Shown piece by piece: positions 16,535-25,280 of a stretch of 64,000 nucleotides of DNA. Below the pieces are notes generated by a model. That model was not told the DNA's origin. It saw nothing but the letters and a program-made list of their open reading frames with translations, and searched no databases. The stretch spans positions 310,001 to 374,000 of the forward strand of contig CAXBJB010000004.1 in assembly GCA_963976055.1 (NCBI GenBank), given 5' to 3'. The position numbers and the translations under genes are program-made. Origin of the DNA: UBA1479 sp963976055 (GTDB lineage Bacteria > Pseudomonadota > Alphaproteobacteria > Rhodospirillales > Casp-alpha2). How positions within the stretch are numbered: position 1 is the stretch's first letter; each line of letters begins with the position of its first letter.

Positions 16535-17317
16535 CTACGCCGCCGGCGGCATCCATCCAGACCAGCACTGATCGTTGAAGGGCTCCATATGGGCGGCCTT
16601 GTAGGCGGGGCGCGCCTTGACCGCCGCCCACCACTTGGCGGCATGGGGCCGTTTTTCCGCTGAGACCTCGACCGGCGCCAGTTCCTCCGTGCGGATGACG
16701 TAGGGCGCGGCGGCGATATCGGCCAGGGAATAGGCGTCGCCGGTGATGAACCCGGTTTTGGCGATGCGCGCTTCGATGCGGTCCATCATGTCGCGCAGGA
16801 TGTCCAATGCCGCCTCCAGTTCCTCCGCCGTGTAGGGATCGCGCGCCATGCGGTACCACACATGCTTGCGGTTGGCGGTCGGGATGGCGGCCAGGCGTTT
16901 TTCCAACTCTTCGTCGGACCATTCGCGGGCCATGGGGTGGAAATGGTGCATCCAGTTGTGTTTCTGGATCGCCGGCAGACAGGTGTCGTCGATGTACTTT
17001 CCCCACAGCCGCATGTCGTGCAGCAGCATCGGGTCCGTCGGGCGCAGCGGCGGCGTGGGGTAGGCCTCGTCCAGGTATTCGTTGATGAAGTTGCTTTCCA
17101 CGAGGGGCCTGCCGTCGACCATCAGCGCCGGCACGATGCCCGACGGGTTCAGTTTCTTGTACCAGTCCGCATGGTGTTCGAACTTGTTGAGATCGACGAT
17201 CTTGGCGTCGAACGCGAGATCTTTTTCGTGGAGGCACATGCGCACCTTGCGCGACGCGGAGGATGCCCAGGCATGGTAAAACACGAGGCTAGGCCCCGGC
17301 GCGGTCGTGGTGGTCAT
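16535..17317 (-). CDS. Glutathione S-transferase family protein
   Basis: A 260-residue GST. The thioredoxin-like N-terminal domain has the Ser-type active site region HAWASSASRKVRMCL, the cis-Pro in GIVPALMVDG and the glutathione gamma-glutamyl contact LVESNFINEYL. The helical C-terminal domain has the N-capping motif FITGDAYSLADIAA. It is slightly long for the family because of a mid-protein insertion around residues 100-150. GST activity or a ligandin role is likely; the substrate is unknown. A CBS protein gene lies upstream on the same strand. Confidence 0.88.
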   Translation of the reverse strand: MTTTTAPGPSLVFYHAWASSASRKVRMCLHEKDLAFDAKIVDLNKFEHHADWYKKLNPSGIVPALMVDGRPLVESNFINEYLDEAYPTPPLRPTDPMLLHDMRLWGKYIDDTCLPAIQKHNWMHHFHPMAREWSDEELEKRLAAIPTANRKHVWYRMARDPYTAEELEAALDILRDMMDRIEARIAKTGFITGDAYSLADIAAAPYVIRTEELAPVEVSAEKRPHAAKWWAAVKARPAYKAAHMEPFNDQCWSGWMPPAA

Positions 17318-17351
17318 GGTGTTCTGCTGGTCCTTATGGCTGGAAGGGTCG

Positions 17352-17789
17352 TCAGGCGGTCATGCCGGTGATGTAGTCGCGCATGGCGGCGGCGTCGGAT
17401 TCGATTTCGTCCATGCGTTCCTTGACCACGTCGCCGATGGAAATCAGGCCCGTCATCTTGCCGTTCTCGGCCACCGGCAGGTGGCGGATGCGGCGCTGGG
17501 TCATCATGCTCATCAGCACGTTGATGCGGTCGTCCGGCTTGCAGGTGATGACGTTGGCGGTCATGGCCTCGGTCACCGGGCGGGTGAGGGCGCCCGGGCC
17601 GTCCGTGCCGATCATGCGCACGATGTCGCGTTCCGACAGGATGCCGTTGATGGTGGCGCCGTCGTTGGACACGACGATGGCGCCGATCCGGGCTTCCGCC
17701 AGGGTGCGCGCGGCCTCGCCGATGGTGGCGTTGGTGGCGATGGTGGTAACGGCGCTGCCCTTGCGTTCAAGGATGTGTTTCACGTTCAT
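17352..17789 (-). CDS. CBS-domain protein (tandem CBS pair)
   Basis: A 145-residue protein made of two CBS motifs, one about residues 8-65 (IGAIVVSNDGATINGILSERD) and one about 73-130 (RRIRHLPVAENGKMTGLISIGDVVK). Such stand-alone pairs bind adenine nucleotides or NAD(H) and act as energy sensors on partner proteins. No partner is obvious here; the neighbours on the same strand are GSTs. Confidence 0.92.
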   Translation of the reverse strand: MNVKHILERKGSAVTTIATNATIGEAARTLAEARIGAIVVSNDGATINGILSERDIVRMIGTDGPGALTRPVTEAMTANVITCKPDDRINVLMSMMTQRRIRHLPVAENGKMTGLISIGDVVKERMDEIESDAAAMRDYITGMTA

Positions 17790-17893
17790 GGATGCGTCTC
17801 CCGTCTGGTCGCCCGGCCTTTGGCCGTGGGCGGGTTTCGTCCAGTATACCGTAAATTAGAAAGTTCAGATACGTGGGCGGTCGGGCAGGGACA

Positions 17894-18517
17894 TCAGGCA
17901 AGATCGCGCTGGGTGATCGGCACATAGCCGGGCAATTCGCGGAACCGGCCGATCCAGGCCGTGACGTTGGGATAGGCGTCCAGGTCATAGCCGCCCTCGG
18001 GCGCCACATGGGTATAACCGTAAAGCGCGATGTCGGCGATGGTCGGCACATCCCCGACCAGCCACGGTCCGCCCGCCAAGCCATGTTCCAGGACTCCCAG
18101 CGCCGCATGGCCCTGATCCAGCTTGGCCGGCAATTGCGCCTGCTGGATCTCGGTCAGCGGCGTGTTTTGCTCGGTCAGCCAGAACCGGCGCACGGCGATG
18201 GTGGGCTCGAGCGTGTACTGTTCGAAGAACATCCATTGCAGAACCTTGGCGCGGGCCCAGGGATCATCGGGCAAAAACGGCGTGTCCTGGGCCAGGAAAT
18301 TCAGGATCGCTCCCGATTCCGAAAGACAGCGGCCGTCTTCCAACTCAAGCACCGGAATGCGGCCATTGGCGTTGAGCTTTCCCAGGAAATCGGGCGTGCG
18401 GGTTTCCCCCTTGGTGATGTCGTACTCGACCAGGGTGAAGGGCTGGCCGAGGAAGCGCAGCATCAGCCGGCACTTGTAGCCATTGCCCGAGGGCAGAAAA
18501 TCGTGGAGCGTGATCAT
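17894..18517 (-). CDS. Glutathione S-transferase family protein
   Basis: A 207-residue GST distinct from the one at 16535-17317. It has the N-terminal GNGYKCRLMLRFLGQ segment, NGRIPVLELEDGRCLSESGAIL (cis-Pro and glutathione-binding ES), and the C-terminal LVGDVPTIADIALYGYTH capping motif. The length is typical. Cytosolic detoxification or a housekeeping thiol role is expected; specificity is unknown. Confidence 0.9.
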   Translation of the reverse strand: MITLHDFLPSGNGYKCRLMLRFLGQPFTLVEYDITKGETRTPDFLGKLNANGRIPVLELEDGRCLSESGAILNFLAQDTPFLPDDPWARAKVLQWMFFEQYTLEPTIAVRRFWLTEQNTPLTEIQQAQLPAKLDQGHAALGVLEHGLAGGPWLVGDVPTIADIALYGYTHVAPEGGYDLDAYPNVTAWIGRFRELPGYVPITQRDLA

Positions 18518-18568
18518 GGGCGAAGCCTATCCGGGGTGCCCTGCCCGCGCAATTGAAGAAGAGGCGTC

Positions 18569-19075
18569 ATGCGCCGATCGATCATTCTCATCTGTCTCAT
18601 CTGTCTTGCGGCAGTTCTGGCGACGGCCGATGTGCCGCGACCGGCCCGGGCGGCGGACCTGCCGGCGACCGTGACGACCCTCGATCTCGTGCGCGCCGCC
18701 GCCGCGGGCGACGTGGATCGGCTTGCCCAGCTGTTGCAGGCGGGGGCCGATCCCAACGTGGTCGGCGCGGACTGGCGGGCGCCTCTTCACCACGCGGTGT
18801 TGCTGGGCCGGCTCGACATGGTGACCGTACTGGTCCGCGCCGGGGCGCGGGTCGGCTGGCAGGACGCGGACAAGGTCACGCCCCTGATCCTGGCCGCCCA
18901 CGGCAATTATCCGGAGATTGCCGAATACTTGATCCTGGCCGGAGCGGATCCCCTGGTCGCGGACCGCTGGGGCCGCAGGGCGCTGGACTACGCGCTGATG
19001 AGGGGTAAGAATGATGCCGTCGCCCGGATGTTGCGCCGGGCGGAAACTAACCGGCCCTTCCATAAACACAAATAA
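18569..19075 (+). CDS. Exported ankyrin-repeat protein
   Basis: A 168-residue protein with a signal peptide (hydrophobic IILICLICLAAVLA, cleavage likely near PARAA) followed by three ankyrin repeats: AAAGDVDRLAQLLQAGADPN, DWRAPLHHAVLLGRLDMV and VTPLILAAHGNYPEIAEYL, then a fourth partial one. It is probably a periplasmic protein-protein interaction module. It starts after an AAGAAGAGG ribosome site and ends about 35 nt before a TauD-family gene. Confidence 0.88.
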   Translation: MRRSIILICLICLAAVLATADVPRPARAADLPATVTTLDLVRAAAAGDVDRLAQLLQAGADPNVVGADWRAPLHHAVLLGRLDMVTVLVRAGARVGWQDADKVTPLILAAHGNYPEIAEYLILAGADPLVADRWGRRALDYALMRGKNDAVARMLRRAETNRPFHKHK

Positions 19076-19111
19076 ATGGGCCCTATCGGTTCAAGCATGG
19101 GAGGCCACAAG

Positions 19112-19984
19112 ATGAGCCGCGACTATCCGTTCCAAGTGCAACCCCTGACCGGCGCCATGGGCGCCCGGATTTCCGGCGTCAATCTGTCACAGGATCTCGA
19201 CGCCGCAACTTTTTCCGCCGTCTCCGACGCCCTGAATGAGTATCTGGTGTTGGTGTTTCCCGGCCAGGACCTGACGCCTGCGGAACAGAGCCGGTTTTCC
19301 CAGCGTTTCGGGCCGGCGGAACCCCATCCCTACGGTTCCCGCGCCGGCGTGAATAATGAACACCCCGAGGTCATCGTGCTGGAAACCAAGCCGGGCCGCC
19401 GGGGTGCGCGCAACGATTTCTGGCATTCCGACATCTCGGCTTCGGAACAGCCGCCGGCGCTGTCGCTGCTGCATGCGCGCATCGTGCCCGAAGGCCGGGG
19501 TGATACCCTGTTCTGCAATATGTACCGGGCGCTGGAGACCTTGTCGCCGGCCATGCAGAACATGCTGCGCGGGCTCGACGCCATGCATTCGCCGGACGCC
19601 ATCCGGCGGCGCAATCTGGCCGAGCCGGATACGGATTCACCGCAGATTCCGGCGAACCTGGCCTCGTTCCGCCATCCGGTGGTGCGCACTCATCCGGAAA
19701 CTGGGCGTGACGCGCTCTACGTCAACACCTTCTTCACTACGAACTTCGTGGACATGACCGTGGAGGAAAGCCGGCCGCTGCTGGACTTCCTGATGGCCCA
19801 TGCGACGCAGCCGGAAAACATCTACCGCCACCGCTGGCAGGAAGGCGATCTGGTGATGTGGGACAACCGCGCGACCATGCATTACGCCGTGCGCGATTAT
19901 GACGAAAACATGCCCCGGCGGATGCACCGCACCACGGCGGGCGGCGATCGGCCGTTCCTCAAGGACCGGGCGACGGCGGCCTGA
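19112..19984 (+). CDS. TauD/TfdA family Fe(II)/2-oxoglutarate dioxygenase
   Basis: A 290-residue dioxygenase. The iron ligands are visible as H-x-D in FWHSDISASE and the distal His in RATMHYAVRDYDE, and the 2-oxoglutarate Arg in RRMHRTT. The family oxidises taurine, alkylsulfates, 2,4-D and similar acids with succinate release, so the substrate cannot be fixed. I chose ATG 19112 (MSRDYPFQV), which has GGGAGG 9 nt upstream, over an in-frame ATG at 19076. Confidence 0.92.
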   Translation: MSRDYPFQVQPLTGAMGARISGVNLSQDLDAATFSAVSDALNEYLVLVFPGQDLTPAEQSRFSQRFGPAEPHPYGSRAGVNNEHPEVIVLETKPGRRGARNDFWHSDISASEQPPALSLLHARIVPEGRGDTLFCNMYRALETLSPAMQNMLRGLDAMHSPDAIRRRNLAEPDTDSPQIPANLASFRHPVVRTHPETGRDALYVNTFFTTNFVDMTVEESRPLLDFLMAHATQPENIYRHRWQEGDLVMWDNRATMHYAVRDYDENMPRRMHRTTAGGDRPFLKDRATAA

Positions 19985-20011
19985 TCTGAAGACGAATTGG
20001 CGCAGGGACGG

Positions 20012-20560
20012 TTAGGGGGTCGAGACGGCGTCGAGCGGGCCGAAGACTTCGTCGAAGAAGGCGCTCAGGTCGGCGTCCGGATTGACGTGCTCGAACTTGA
20101 ACACGCCGATGCCGTTGGCGACCGTGACGCCGTCGTTGGAACAGGGCAGACGCAGGATCACCGCGCGGCCCCGGTATCCGGAGAGCGTCTCGAACTGTTT
20201 GACTTCGCAATGGGGGGCCATTTCGTGGGCCAGCCGGCCGCAGCCGCCGCGCGCACTCAGGCCGATGGCCCTGGGCGGCACCTCGATGGGCGAGCGGCCC
20301 GTGTAATCCGCGCCGAAGGCCGTGGTCAGGCCTGATCCCCAAAAACGGTAGACCGAAGCCAGCGGCTCCGGCGTGATGTCGGTAATGTTCATGAAGCGGA
20401 CGGTTTCCGGGTCCAGCGCCGCCAGATCGAATTCGGAAAACGGGGGGGCGGCCCTGTCGCCGCGCAGGCGCTGCCAATAATCCAGCACCGCGCGATGAAA
20501 GGCCGGAAGATTGCTTCCCGCTTCAAGGAACGTGGATTTTATGGTGACCGTGGAACCCAT
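20012..20560 (-). CDS. PAS_5-type PAS domain protein
   Basis: A 182-residue protein with the pattern of small stand-alone PAS proteins common in Rhodospirillales: LDYWQRLRGDRAAPPFSEFD near the N-terminus, FMNITDITPEPLASVYRFWG, then GADYTGRSP. No effector domain is attached. The role is unknown; ligand sensing is possible. The gene is isolated between convergent and divergent neighbours. Confidence 0.8.
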   Translation of the reverse strand: MGSTVTIKSTFLEAGSNLPAFHRAVLDYWQRLRGDRAAPPFSEFDLAALDPETVRFMNITDITPEPLASVYRFWGSGLTTAFGADYTGRSPIEVPPRAIGLSARGGCGRLAHEMAPHCEVKQFETLSGYRGRAVILRLPCSNDGVTVANGIGVFKFEHVNPDADLSAFFDEVFGPLDAVSTP

Positions 20561-20787
20561 GGATGCGCCTTCTCTGCCCGGTCGAGTTGTGGACGTTCGC
20601 CGAGCTTACCTTCGTATGGTGTCATGAATCCGCGCCTGTTTACATCAGCCAAATGGCATAGGTCCACTTGTCCGCACGTCATGGATGTTTGTTATGAAAT
20701 TGATTGGGGCCATGTGGGTTGGTATATATTTCGATAATTCTAGAATAGTCGTTGATGTGGGCTGCGTTCGGCTCTAAACTGGGCGCC

Positions 20788-21117
20788 ATGGATACGGAAC
20801 TCGCCGCCCGACAGCTTGCCGAACTGGGCAACCCGCATCGGCTTCTCGCCTTCCGCCTGCTGGTCAAGGCGGGGGAAGACGGCTTGTCGGTCGGCGAAAT
20901 TCAGGAACATCTGAAGATCCCCGGCTCGACCCTGTCGCACCACGTCTCCCGTCTGGTCTGGGCGGGGCTGGTCGATCAGTCGCGCGAGGGCCGCACCCTG
21001 CGATGCCGCGCCAATTTCGCCGCCATGCACGGCCTGATCGGCTTCTTGGCCGACGAATGCTGCACGGGCGTTACGGCGACCTGCGCCGCGCCGGCCGGTA
21101 AAACCGCCACCCCTTGA
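20788..21117 (+). CDS. arsR: ArsR/SmtB family transcriptional regulator
   Basis: A 109-residue winged-helix protein: LAELGNPHRLLAFRLLVKAG, the recognition helix LKIPGSTLSHHVSRLVWAGLVDQ, and wing SREGRTLRCRAN. A cysteine cluster at the C-terminus (DECCTGVTATC) could bind As(III) or a related thiophile; the classical alpha-3 CVCDL motif is absent. I chose ATG 20788, which matches family starts. It precedes an ArsP-like permease by 16 nt, so it probably controls that operon. The AT-rich 227 bp upstream should hold the promoter and operator, but I could not define a clear palindrome. Confidence 0.85.
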   Translation: MDTELAARQLAELGNPHRLLAFRLLVKAGEDGLSVGEIQEHLKIPGSTLSHHVSRLVWAGLVDQSREGRTLRCRANFAAMHGLIGFLADECCTGVTATCAAPAGKTATP

Positions 21118-21133
21118 CGACAAGAGACCCGCG

Positions 21134-22213
21134 ATGAGCGAAACCATCCTCACCCCCCCGTTGCAATCCTCTGCCGAGCGGTCCGCCCCTCCGACCCGGC
21201 CCGGCGTCCTGGACCGGCTGAAGCGGGCCGACCGTGTGTTGCTGGTCATCCTGGGCGGACTGGCGTTTCTGGCCGCCGTCAATCGGGACCAGGCCGCCGC
21301 CAGTATTCTGTTCGTCGCCGATGCCTACGGTTTCATCGCCCCCTTCTTTCTGATGTCGGTGCTGGCCGCCGCCTGGACCAAGGCCACCGGCCTGGACCGC
21401 CAGATCGCCCGCGCGTTCACCAGCCGGCCGATGACGGCGATCTTCCTGGCCGCCCTTGTCGGTGCCTTTTCGCCCTTCTGCTCCTGCGGGGTCGTGCCGA
21501 TCATCGCCGGGCTGCTGGCGGCCGGGGTGCCGCTGGCGCCGGTCATGGCGTTCTGGATCGCCTCGCCCCTCATGGACCCGCAGATTTTCATCCTGATGGC
21601 CGCCGTGTTCGGCCTGCCGTTCACCCTGTTCAAGGCCGTCGCCGCGGTGGTCATGGGCTTGGCTGCGGGCTACGGCACGCATGTCCTGGTGGCCCGCGGG
21701 GCCTTTGCCGATCCTCTGAAGGGAGCGGTCACGTCGTGCTGCGGTGCCCGCAAGAGGGCGCTGGCGGGGGCTCCCGTGGAATGGGGTTTCTGGCGCGACC
21801 GCGAGCGTACGGCCCTGTTCCGCGACGAAAGCTGGACGACCGGCTGGTTCCTGTTCAAATGGCTGACCCTGGCGTTCCTGATCGAAAGCTTGATGGTCAC
21901 CTATATCCCCGCCGATCAGGTCGGGCGCTGGCTCGGCGGCGGCGAATGGTGGACCATTCCGGCCGCCGTGATGGTCGGGGTGCCGGCCTATCTCAACGGC
22001 TTCGCGGCGATCCCCACCATCGACGGGCTGATGGACCTGGGCATGGCGCCGGGCCCGGCCATGGCCTTCATGATCGCCGGCGGCGTCACCTCGATCCCCG
22101 CCGCCATGGCCGTCTGGGCCTTGGTCAAGCGGGGAACGTTCCTGTGGTACATCGCGCTCGGGCTGGCGGGGTCGCTGCTGGCCGGGATGCTGGCTCAGGC
22201 GGTTCTCGGCTGA
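21134..22213 (+). CDS. ArsP-like permease (DUF318 family)
   Basis: A 359-residue membrane protein with about eight or more hydrophobic segments. The conserved SPFCSCGVVPIIAGLL motif (around residue 115) and MAFWIASPLMDPQIF identify the DUF318 permease family, which includes ArsP, an exporter of trivalent organoarsenicals. A CCGARKRA pair of cysteines in a cytoplasmic loop (about residue 200) could take part in metal transfer. The ArsR-type gene immediately upstream supports a metalloid efflux role, but other DUF318 proteins have other substrates. Confidence 0.8.
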   Translation: MSETILTPPLQSSAERSAPPTRPGVLDRLKRADRVLLVILGGLAFLAAVNRDQAAASILFVADAYGFIAPFFLMSVLAAAWTKATGLDRQIARAFTSRPMTAIFLAALVGAFSPFCSCGVVPIIAGLLAAGVPLAPVMAFWIASPLMDPQIFILMAAVFGLPFTLFKAVAAVVMGLAAGYGTHVLVARGAFADPLKGAVTSCCGARKRALAGAPVEWGFWRDRERTALFRDESWTTGWFLFKWLTLAFLIESLMVTYIPADQVGRWLGGGEWWTIPAAVMVGVPAYLNGFAAIPTIDGLMDLGMAPGPAMAFMIAGGVTSIPAAMAVWALVKRGTFLWYIALGLAGSLLAGMLAQAVLG

Positions 22214-22368
22214 CCCTGTCGGGAGGCGGCGCGGCGGATGCTGTAATTTTTACGCCATTGCCGGGTTGCGGCGGCGGCGCGGCACAGGCAAGCTGTCCGC
22301 TGCCCGACCCCGTCGGCTGCTCCTATCGGCTCGCCGACCCTACACACAAGTGACCCGAGGACCTGTCT

Positions 22369-22602
22369 ATGACAAGCGCCGAAACGAAGAAAACCGTCGC
22401 CGCCATCTCGTTTCACGACAACAAGAACCTATCTATCGATATCGAGGACGTCGTCGGTATCGACATCGGCACACCGCAGGAACTGACGCCGGGTGTGTGG
22501 TTCGTCGATCTGATCATCCGTTCCGCCGTCGGCAACGTATCGCTGCAGCTGACGTCGGACAGCCTGGAAAAATTGCAGGGCATCCAATCGAGCGACCGTT
22601 AG
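22369..22602 (+). CDS. Hypothetical 77-residue protein
   Basis: A small soluble protein with a ribosome site (CCGAGGACC) before ATG. It is predicted mostly beta (FHDNKNLSIDIEDVVGIDIG, GVWFVDLIIRSAVGNVSLQL) and has no recognised domain. It lies alone between the permease and a convergent cupin-like gene. Codon use matches neighbours. Confidence 0.65.
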   Translation: MTSAETKKTVAAISFHDNKNLSIDIEDVVGIDIGTPQELTPGVWFVDLIIRSAVGNVSLQLTSDSLEKLQGIQSSDR

Positions 22603-22621
22603 GCCGCCCGGCCGGCCTCAA

Positions 22622-23125
22622 TCAGGCGGGCACCAGGGGCGTGCGCTTGACGCCGTTCATGTTCATGCCCTCGATGCGGATCAGGCGGGTTTCGCTGTGC
22701 CGTTCCGGGCAGTGCACGTCGCCGACCTGATACACGCGGGCATCGCCCGGGACCATCTTATAGCTTTCGCGCTCCTTGACCTTGCCGGGCTTCTCGCCCT
22801 GGGGCGGCTCGACAATGTCGTATTCCGTCATCTTGGTCTCGCCGAAGGCCTGGCCGTAGATGGCCCAGGACGGGCCATGGTCGTGCGGGTTGCCGGTTTT
22901 GGCGCCCTTGTACACATGGGTCAGGATACAGAACCCCAGATCCGGGTCCTCATAAACGATCTTGCGCTCGCCTTCGGCGTCATCGCCCAGGTTGGCTTCG
23001 ACGAACCCGGGGTCCTTCAGCGCCTTTTCCACCAGCTTGCGGCTTTCCTCAAGCTGGGCGGGGCTCTGCCCCTGAGTCAAAACCTGTTTCAGATCCTTGG
23101 CGAAGGCATCAAGTGAGTAGGTCAT
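22622..23125 (-). CDS. Cupin-like protein (cysteine-dioxygenase-type fold)
   Basis: A 167-residue protein with a helical N-terminus and a beta-barrel core. NPHDHGPSWAIYGQAFGETKM gives a cupin-type metal motif (H-x-H plus Gln/Glu), and VGDVHCPERHSETRLIRIEG holds a late His. The arrangement resembles cysteine-dioxygenase-like cupins, so it may bind iron. The substrate is unknown. Confidence 0.65.
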   Translation of the reverse strand: MTYSLDAFAKDLKQVLTQGQSPAQLEESRKLVEKALKDPGFVEANLGDDAEGERKIVYEDPDLGFCILTHVYKGAKTGNPHDHGPSWAIYGQAFGETKMTEYDIVEPPQGEKPGKVKERESYKMVPGDARVYQVGDVHCPERHSETRLIRIEGMNMNGVKRTPLVPA

Positions 23126-23223
23126 GGTATCGAATCTCTCTGTTCGTCGGTGGGCGGTAGTCTATAAATCTATCACATCCCCAAAAATGATCTGCATCAA
23201 GATCTGCATCCAGGAGACATTCC

Positions 23224-24003
23224 ATGAGCCCGCAATCCCATATTCCCGCATCCAAGGTCGCCATCGTCACCGGCGCGGGCACCGGCGTCGGACGGGCCGC
23301 CGCCCTGGCGCTGCTCGCCGACGGCTATTCGGTGACCCTGGCCGGCCGCCGCGCCGACATGCTGGAGGAAACCAAGGCCCTTGCGGGCGATGCCGGCGGC
23401 CGCGCCCTGGTTCAGCCCACGGACGTCACCAGCCCGGATGACATCAAGGCCATGTTCAAGGTGACCACGGACGCCCATGGCCGGGTCGACGTGATCTTCA
23501 ACAACGCCGGCGCCAATGCGCCGGGCATCCTGTTGGAGGATTTGGAGGTCGCGGACTGGAAGCGCGTCGTCGACGTCAACCTGACCGGTGTGTTCCTGTG
23601 CATTCAGGAAGCCTTCCGCGTGATGAAGGCGCAGTCGCCCATGGGCGGGCGCATCATCAACAACGGTTCGATCTCGGCCCACGCGCCCCGGCCCGATTCC
23701 ATTCCCTATACGGCGACCAAGCACGCGGTTACCGGTCTGACCAAGACGGCGGCGCTCGACGGGCGCAAATACGACATCGCGGTCAGCCAGATCGACATCG
23801 GCAACGCCGTGTCGCCGATGACCGAGCGCATGGCCCAGGGCCACGGCGTGAAGCAGTCGGACGGCAGCCTGAAGGTGGAACCGCGCATGCCGGCCGAACA
23901 TGTCGGCGAGGTCGTCGTCTTCATGGCCAACTTGCCCATGGACACGACGGTGCAGTTCCTTACCATCCAGGCGACCAAGATGCCCTGGATCGGGCGGGGT
24001 TAA
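23224..24003 (+). CDS. SDR family oxidoreductase
   Basis: A 259-residue short-chain dehydrogenase. The cofactor motif TGAGTGVGRAAAL (residues 18-30), NNAGAN, the catalytic Ser in NNGSISAHAP, and Tyr-Lys in YTATKHAVTGLTK are all present. The Arg-containing loop after beta-2 (AGRRADM) suggests NADP preference. It has an AGGAGACATTCC ribosome site. The substrate is unknown. A second SDR is at 25281-26132 on the other strand. Confidence 0.93.
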   Translation: MSPQSHIPASKVAIVTGAGTGVGRAAALALLADGYSVTLAGRRADMLEETKALAGDAGGRALVQPTDVTSPDDIKAMFKVTTDAHGRVDVIFNNAGANAPGILLEDLEVADWKRVVDVNLTGVFLCIQEAFRVMKAQSPMGGRIINNGSISAHAPRPDSIPYTATKHAVTGLTKTAALDGRKYDIAVSQIDIGNAVSPMTERMAQGHGVKQSDGSLKVEPRMPAEHVGEVVVFMANLPMDTTVQFLTIQATKMPWIGRG

Positions 24004-24021
24004 ACCCCGGCGAGACGGCGA

Positions 24022-24546
24022 CTAGTAGACAACGACGCCGCAGGCGGCGCGGGCACCGCCACCGCCGAGCGGGGCCGGTGTGTCGGAATAGGTGTCGCCG
24101 CCGGCATGGATCATGATCGAGCGGCCGGCCAGGTCCGAGGTCTTGAGACGTGCGGCGTAGCTGTCGCGGGTCGCGGTGCCGTCGGCGGCCACGTACAGCA
24201 CGGGCAGGTCGCCCAGGTGCCCGTTGCCGTCGGGGCCCAGATGCTTGCCCGTGTTGGCCGGATCGTAATGGCCGCCCGCGGCCAGGCCGGGCACCTGCTT
24301 GCCGTCCTTTTCCTTGTGCTCGCAGCTGGGATGTTCATGGACGTGGAAACCGTGCTGCCCTTCGCTCAGGCCCGACAGATTGGGCAGGATGCGCAGGCCG
24401 CGCGCCGTGTCCTGAAATTCGATCGTGCCGATGATGGGCCCGACGCCATTGGCCGAAGTTTGGTGCATGGTCACGGTGACCGTCGCTGCCTGTGCCGCGC
24501 CGGAAATCATCAGGACGGCCGCGGCGGCCGCAAGGTATGTCTTCAT
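24022..24546 (-). CDS. sodC: Superoxide dismutase [Cu-Zn], periplasmic
   Basis: A 174-residue protein with a signal peptide (cleavage near GAAQA-ATV). All seven metal ligands are visible: His68 and His70 in GFHVHEH, bridging His93 in GGHYDP, His102, His110, Asp113 (GHLGDLP) and His147 in MIHAGGD. The disulfide cysteines (PSC and AACGVV) and the catalytic Arg are present too. It should dismute superoxide in the periplasm. A divergent paralogue lies 110 bp upstream on the same strand. Confidence 0.95.
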   Translation of the reverse strand: MKTYLAAAAAVLMISGAAQAATVTVTMHQTSANGVGPIIGTIEFQDTARGLRILPNLSGLSEGQHGFHVHEHPSCEHKEKDGKQVPGLAAGGHYDPANTGKHLGPDGNGHLGDLPVLYVAADGTATRDSYAARLKTSDLAGRSIMIHAGGDTYSDTPAPLGGGGARAACGVVVY

Positions 24547-24656
24547 GGTTTGCCTCCCGCTTGAAAAAAGACCCGGTCATCACGCCGGGCTGCCCTTGAT
24601 GTGGGGCCGGTCCGGACCTTTTTCAACGGAATTCGCCGGGATGCCGGGCCCGGGTA

Positions 24657-25175
24657 TCAGCGCATCACCACGCCGCAGGCGACGCGCAGAATGATGCCGC
24701 CCACCGGTTTGGGGGCGTCCCGATAAGCGGGGCCAAGGGCGTCGATCACGATGGCATGGTCGGCCAGATCCGCCGTCTTCATGTTGGGGGCCACGGTCGG
24801 GGTATAGGCGGCGCCGTCGTAATGGACGTACAACCCCGGCAAGTCGCCCGGGTGGTTCTTGCCGGGCTTATCCGCGCCCAACGGGTTTCCGGCGGCCAGG
24901 GCCGGCACGGGTACGCCGTTCTTTTTCTTGGCGGCGCAGCTTGGAAACTCATCCACATGGAAGCCGTGCAGGCCTTCCTGCAATCCCATCAGCCTGGGTG
25001 TGATCGCCATGCCTTGAGGGGTGTCCTCGAAAGCGATCGTGCCGAGGTCCTTGCCGAGGCCGCCGACCGTGGCCTCGTGCATGGTGACGGTTACCGTGGC
25101 GGCTTGGGCGCCATCGGCCGTAAACAGCGCGGCGGCACATGACACGGCGAGGGCGAGGGGGTGGAGTTTGCGCAT
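24657..25175 (-). CDS. Cu/Zn-SOD-like paralogue with degraded metal site
   Basis: A 172-residue exported protein clearly homologous to the adjacent sodC (TVTVTMHEATVGGLG, GLHGFHVDEFPSC, NHPGDLPGLYV, LRVACGVV). Aligned to that copy, His70 is Asp (HVDEF), the His of GGHYDP is lost in AAGNPLG, His102 has no counterpart, and His147 is Asp (VIDALGP); only the first His, the His of NHPGDLP and its Asp remain. Both disulfide cysteines and the Arg are kept. The ORF is intact with a signal peptide and ribosome site (GGGAGAA), so it is not a plain pseudogene. I chose ATG 25175 over TTG 25181. Confidence 0.85.
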   Translation of the reverse strand: MRKLHPLALAVSCAAALFTADGAQAATVTVTMHEATVGGLGKDLGTIAFEDTPQGMAITPRLMGLQEGLHGFHVDEFPSCAAKKKNGVPVPALAAGNPLGADKPGKNHPGDLPGLYVHYDGAAYTPTVAPNMKTADLADHAIVIDALGPAYRDAPKPVGGIILRVACGVVMR

Positions 25176-25280
25176 GGTCAATTCTCCCGTTCGATCGCGC
25201 CCCGGCCGTTTCCGGCGCGCGGGGGGCTAATCCAACGCCGTACCATGGCCATTTTATGACGAAGAACTAGGCGGTGGCGC

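Noticed and set aside
24657..25175. Calling the second SOD a pseudogene
   Set aside because: The frame, signal peptide, ribosome site and disulfide cysteines are intact; the ligand losses look like a change of function.
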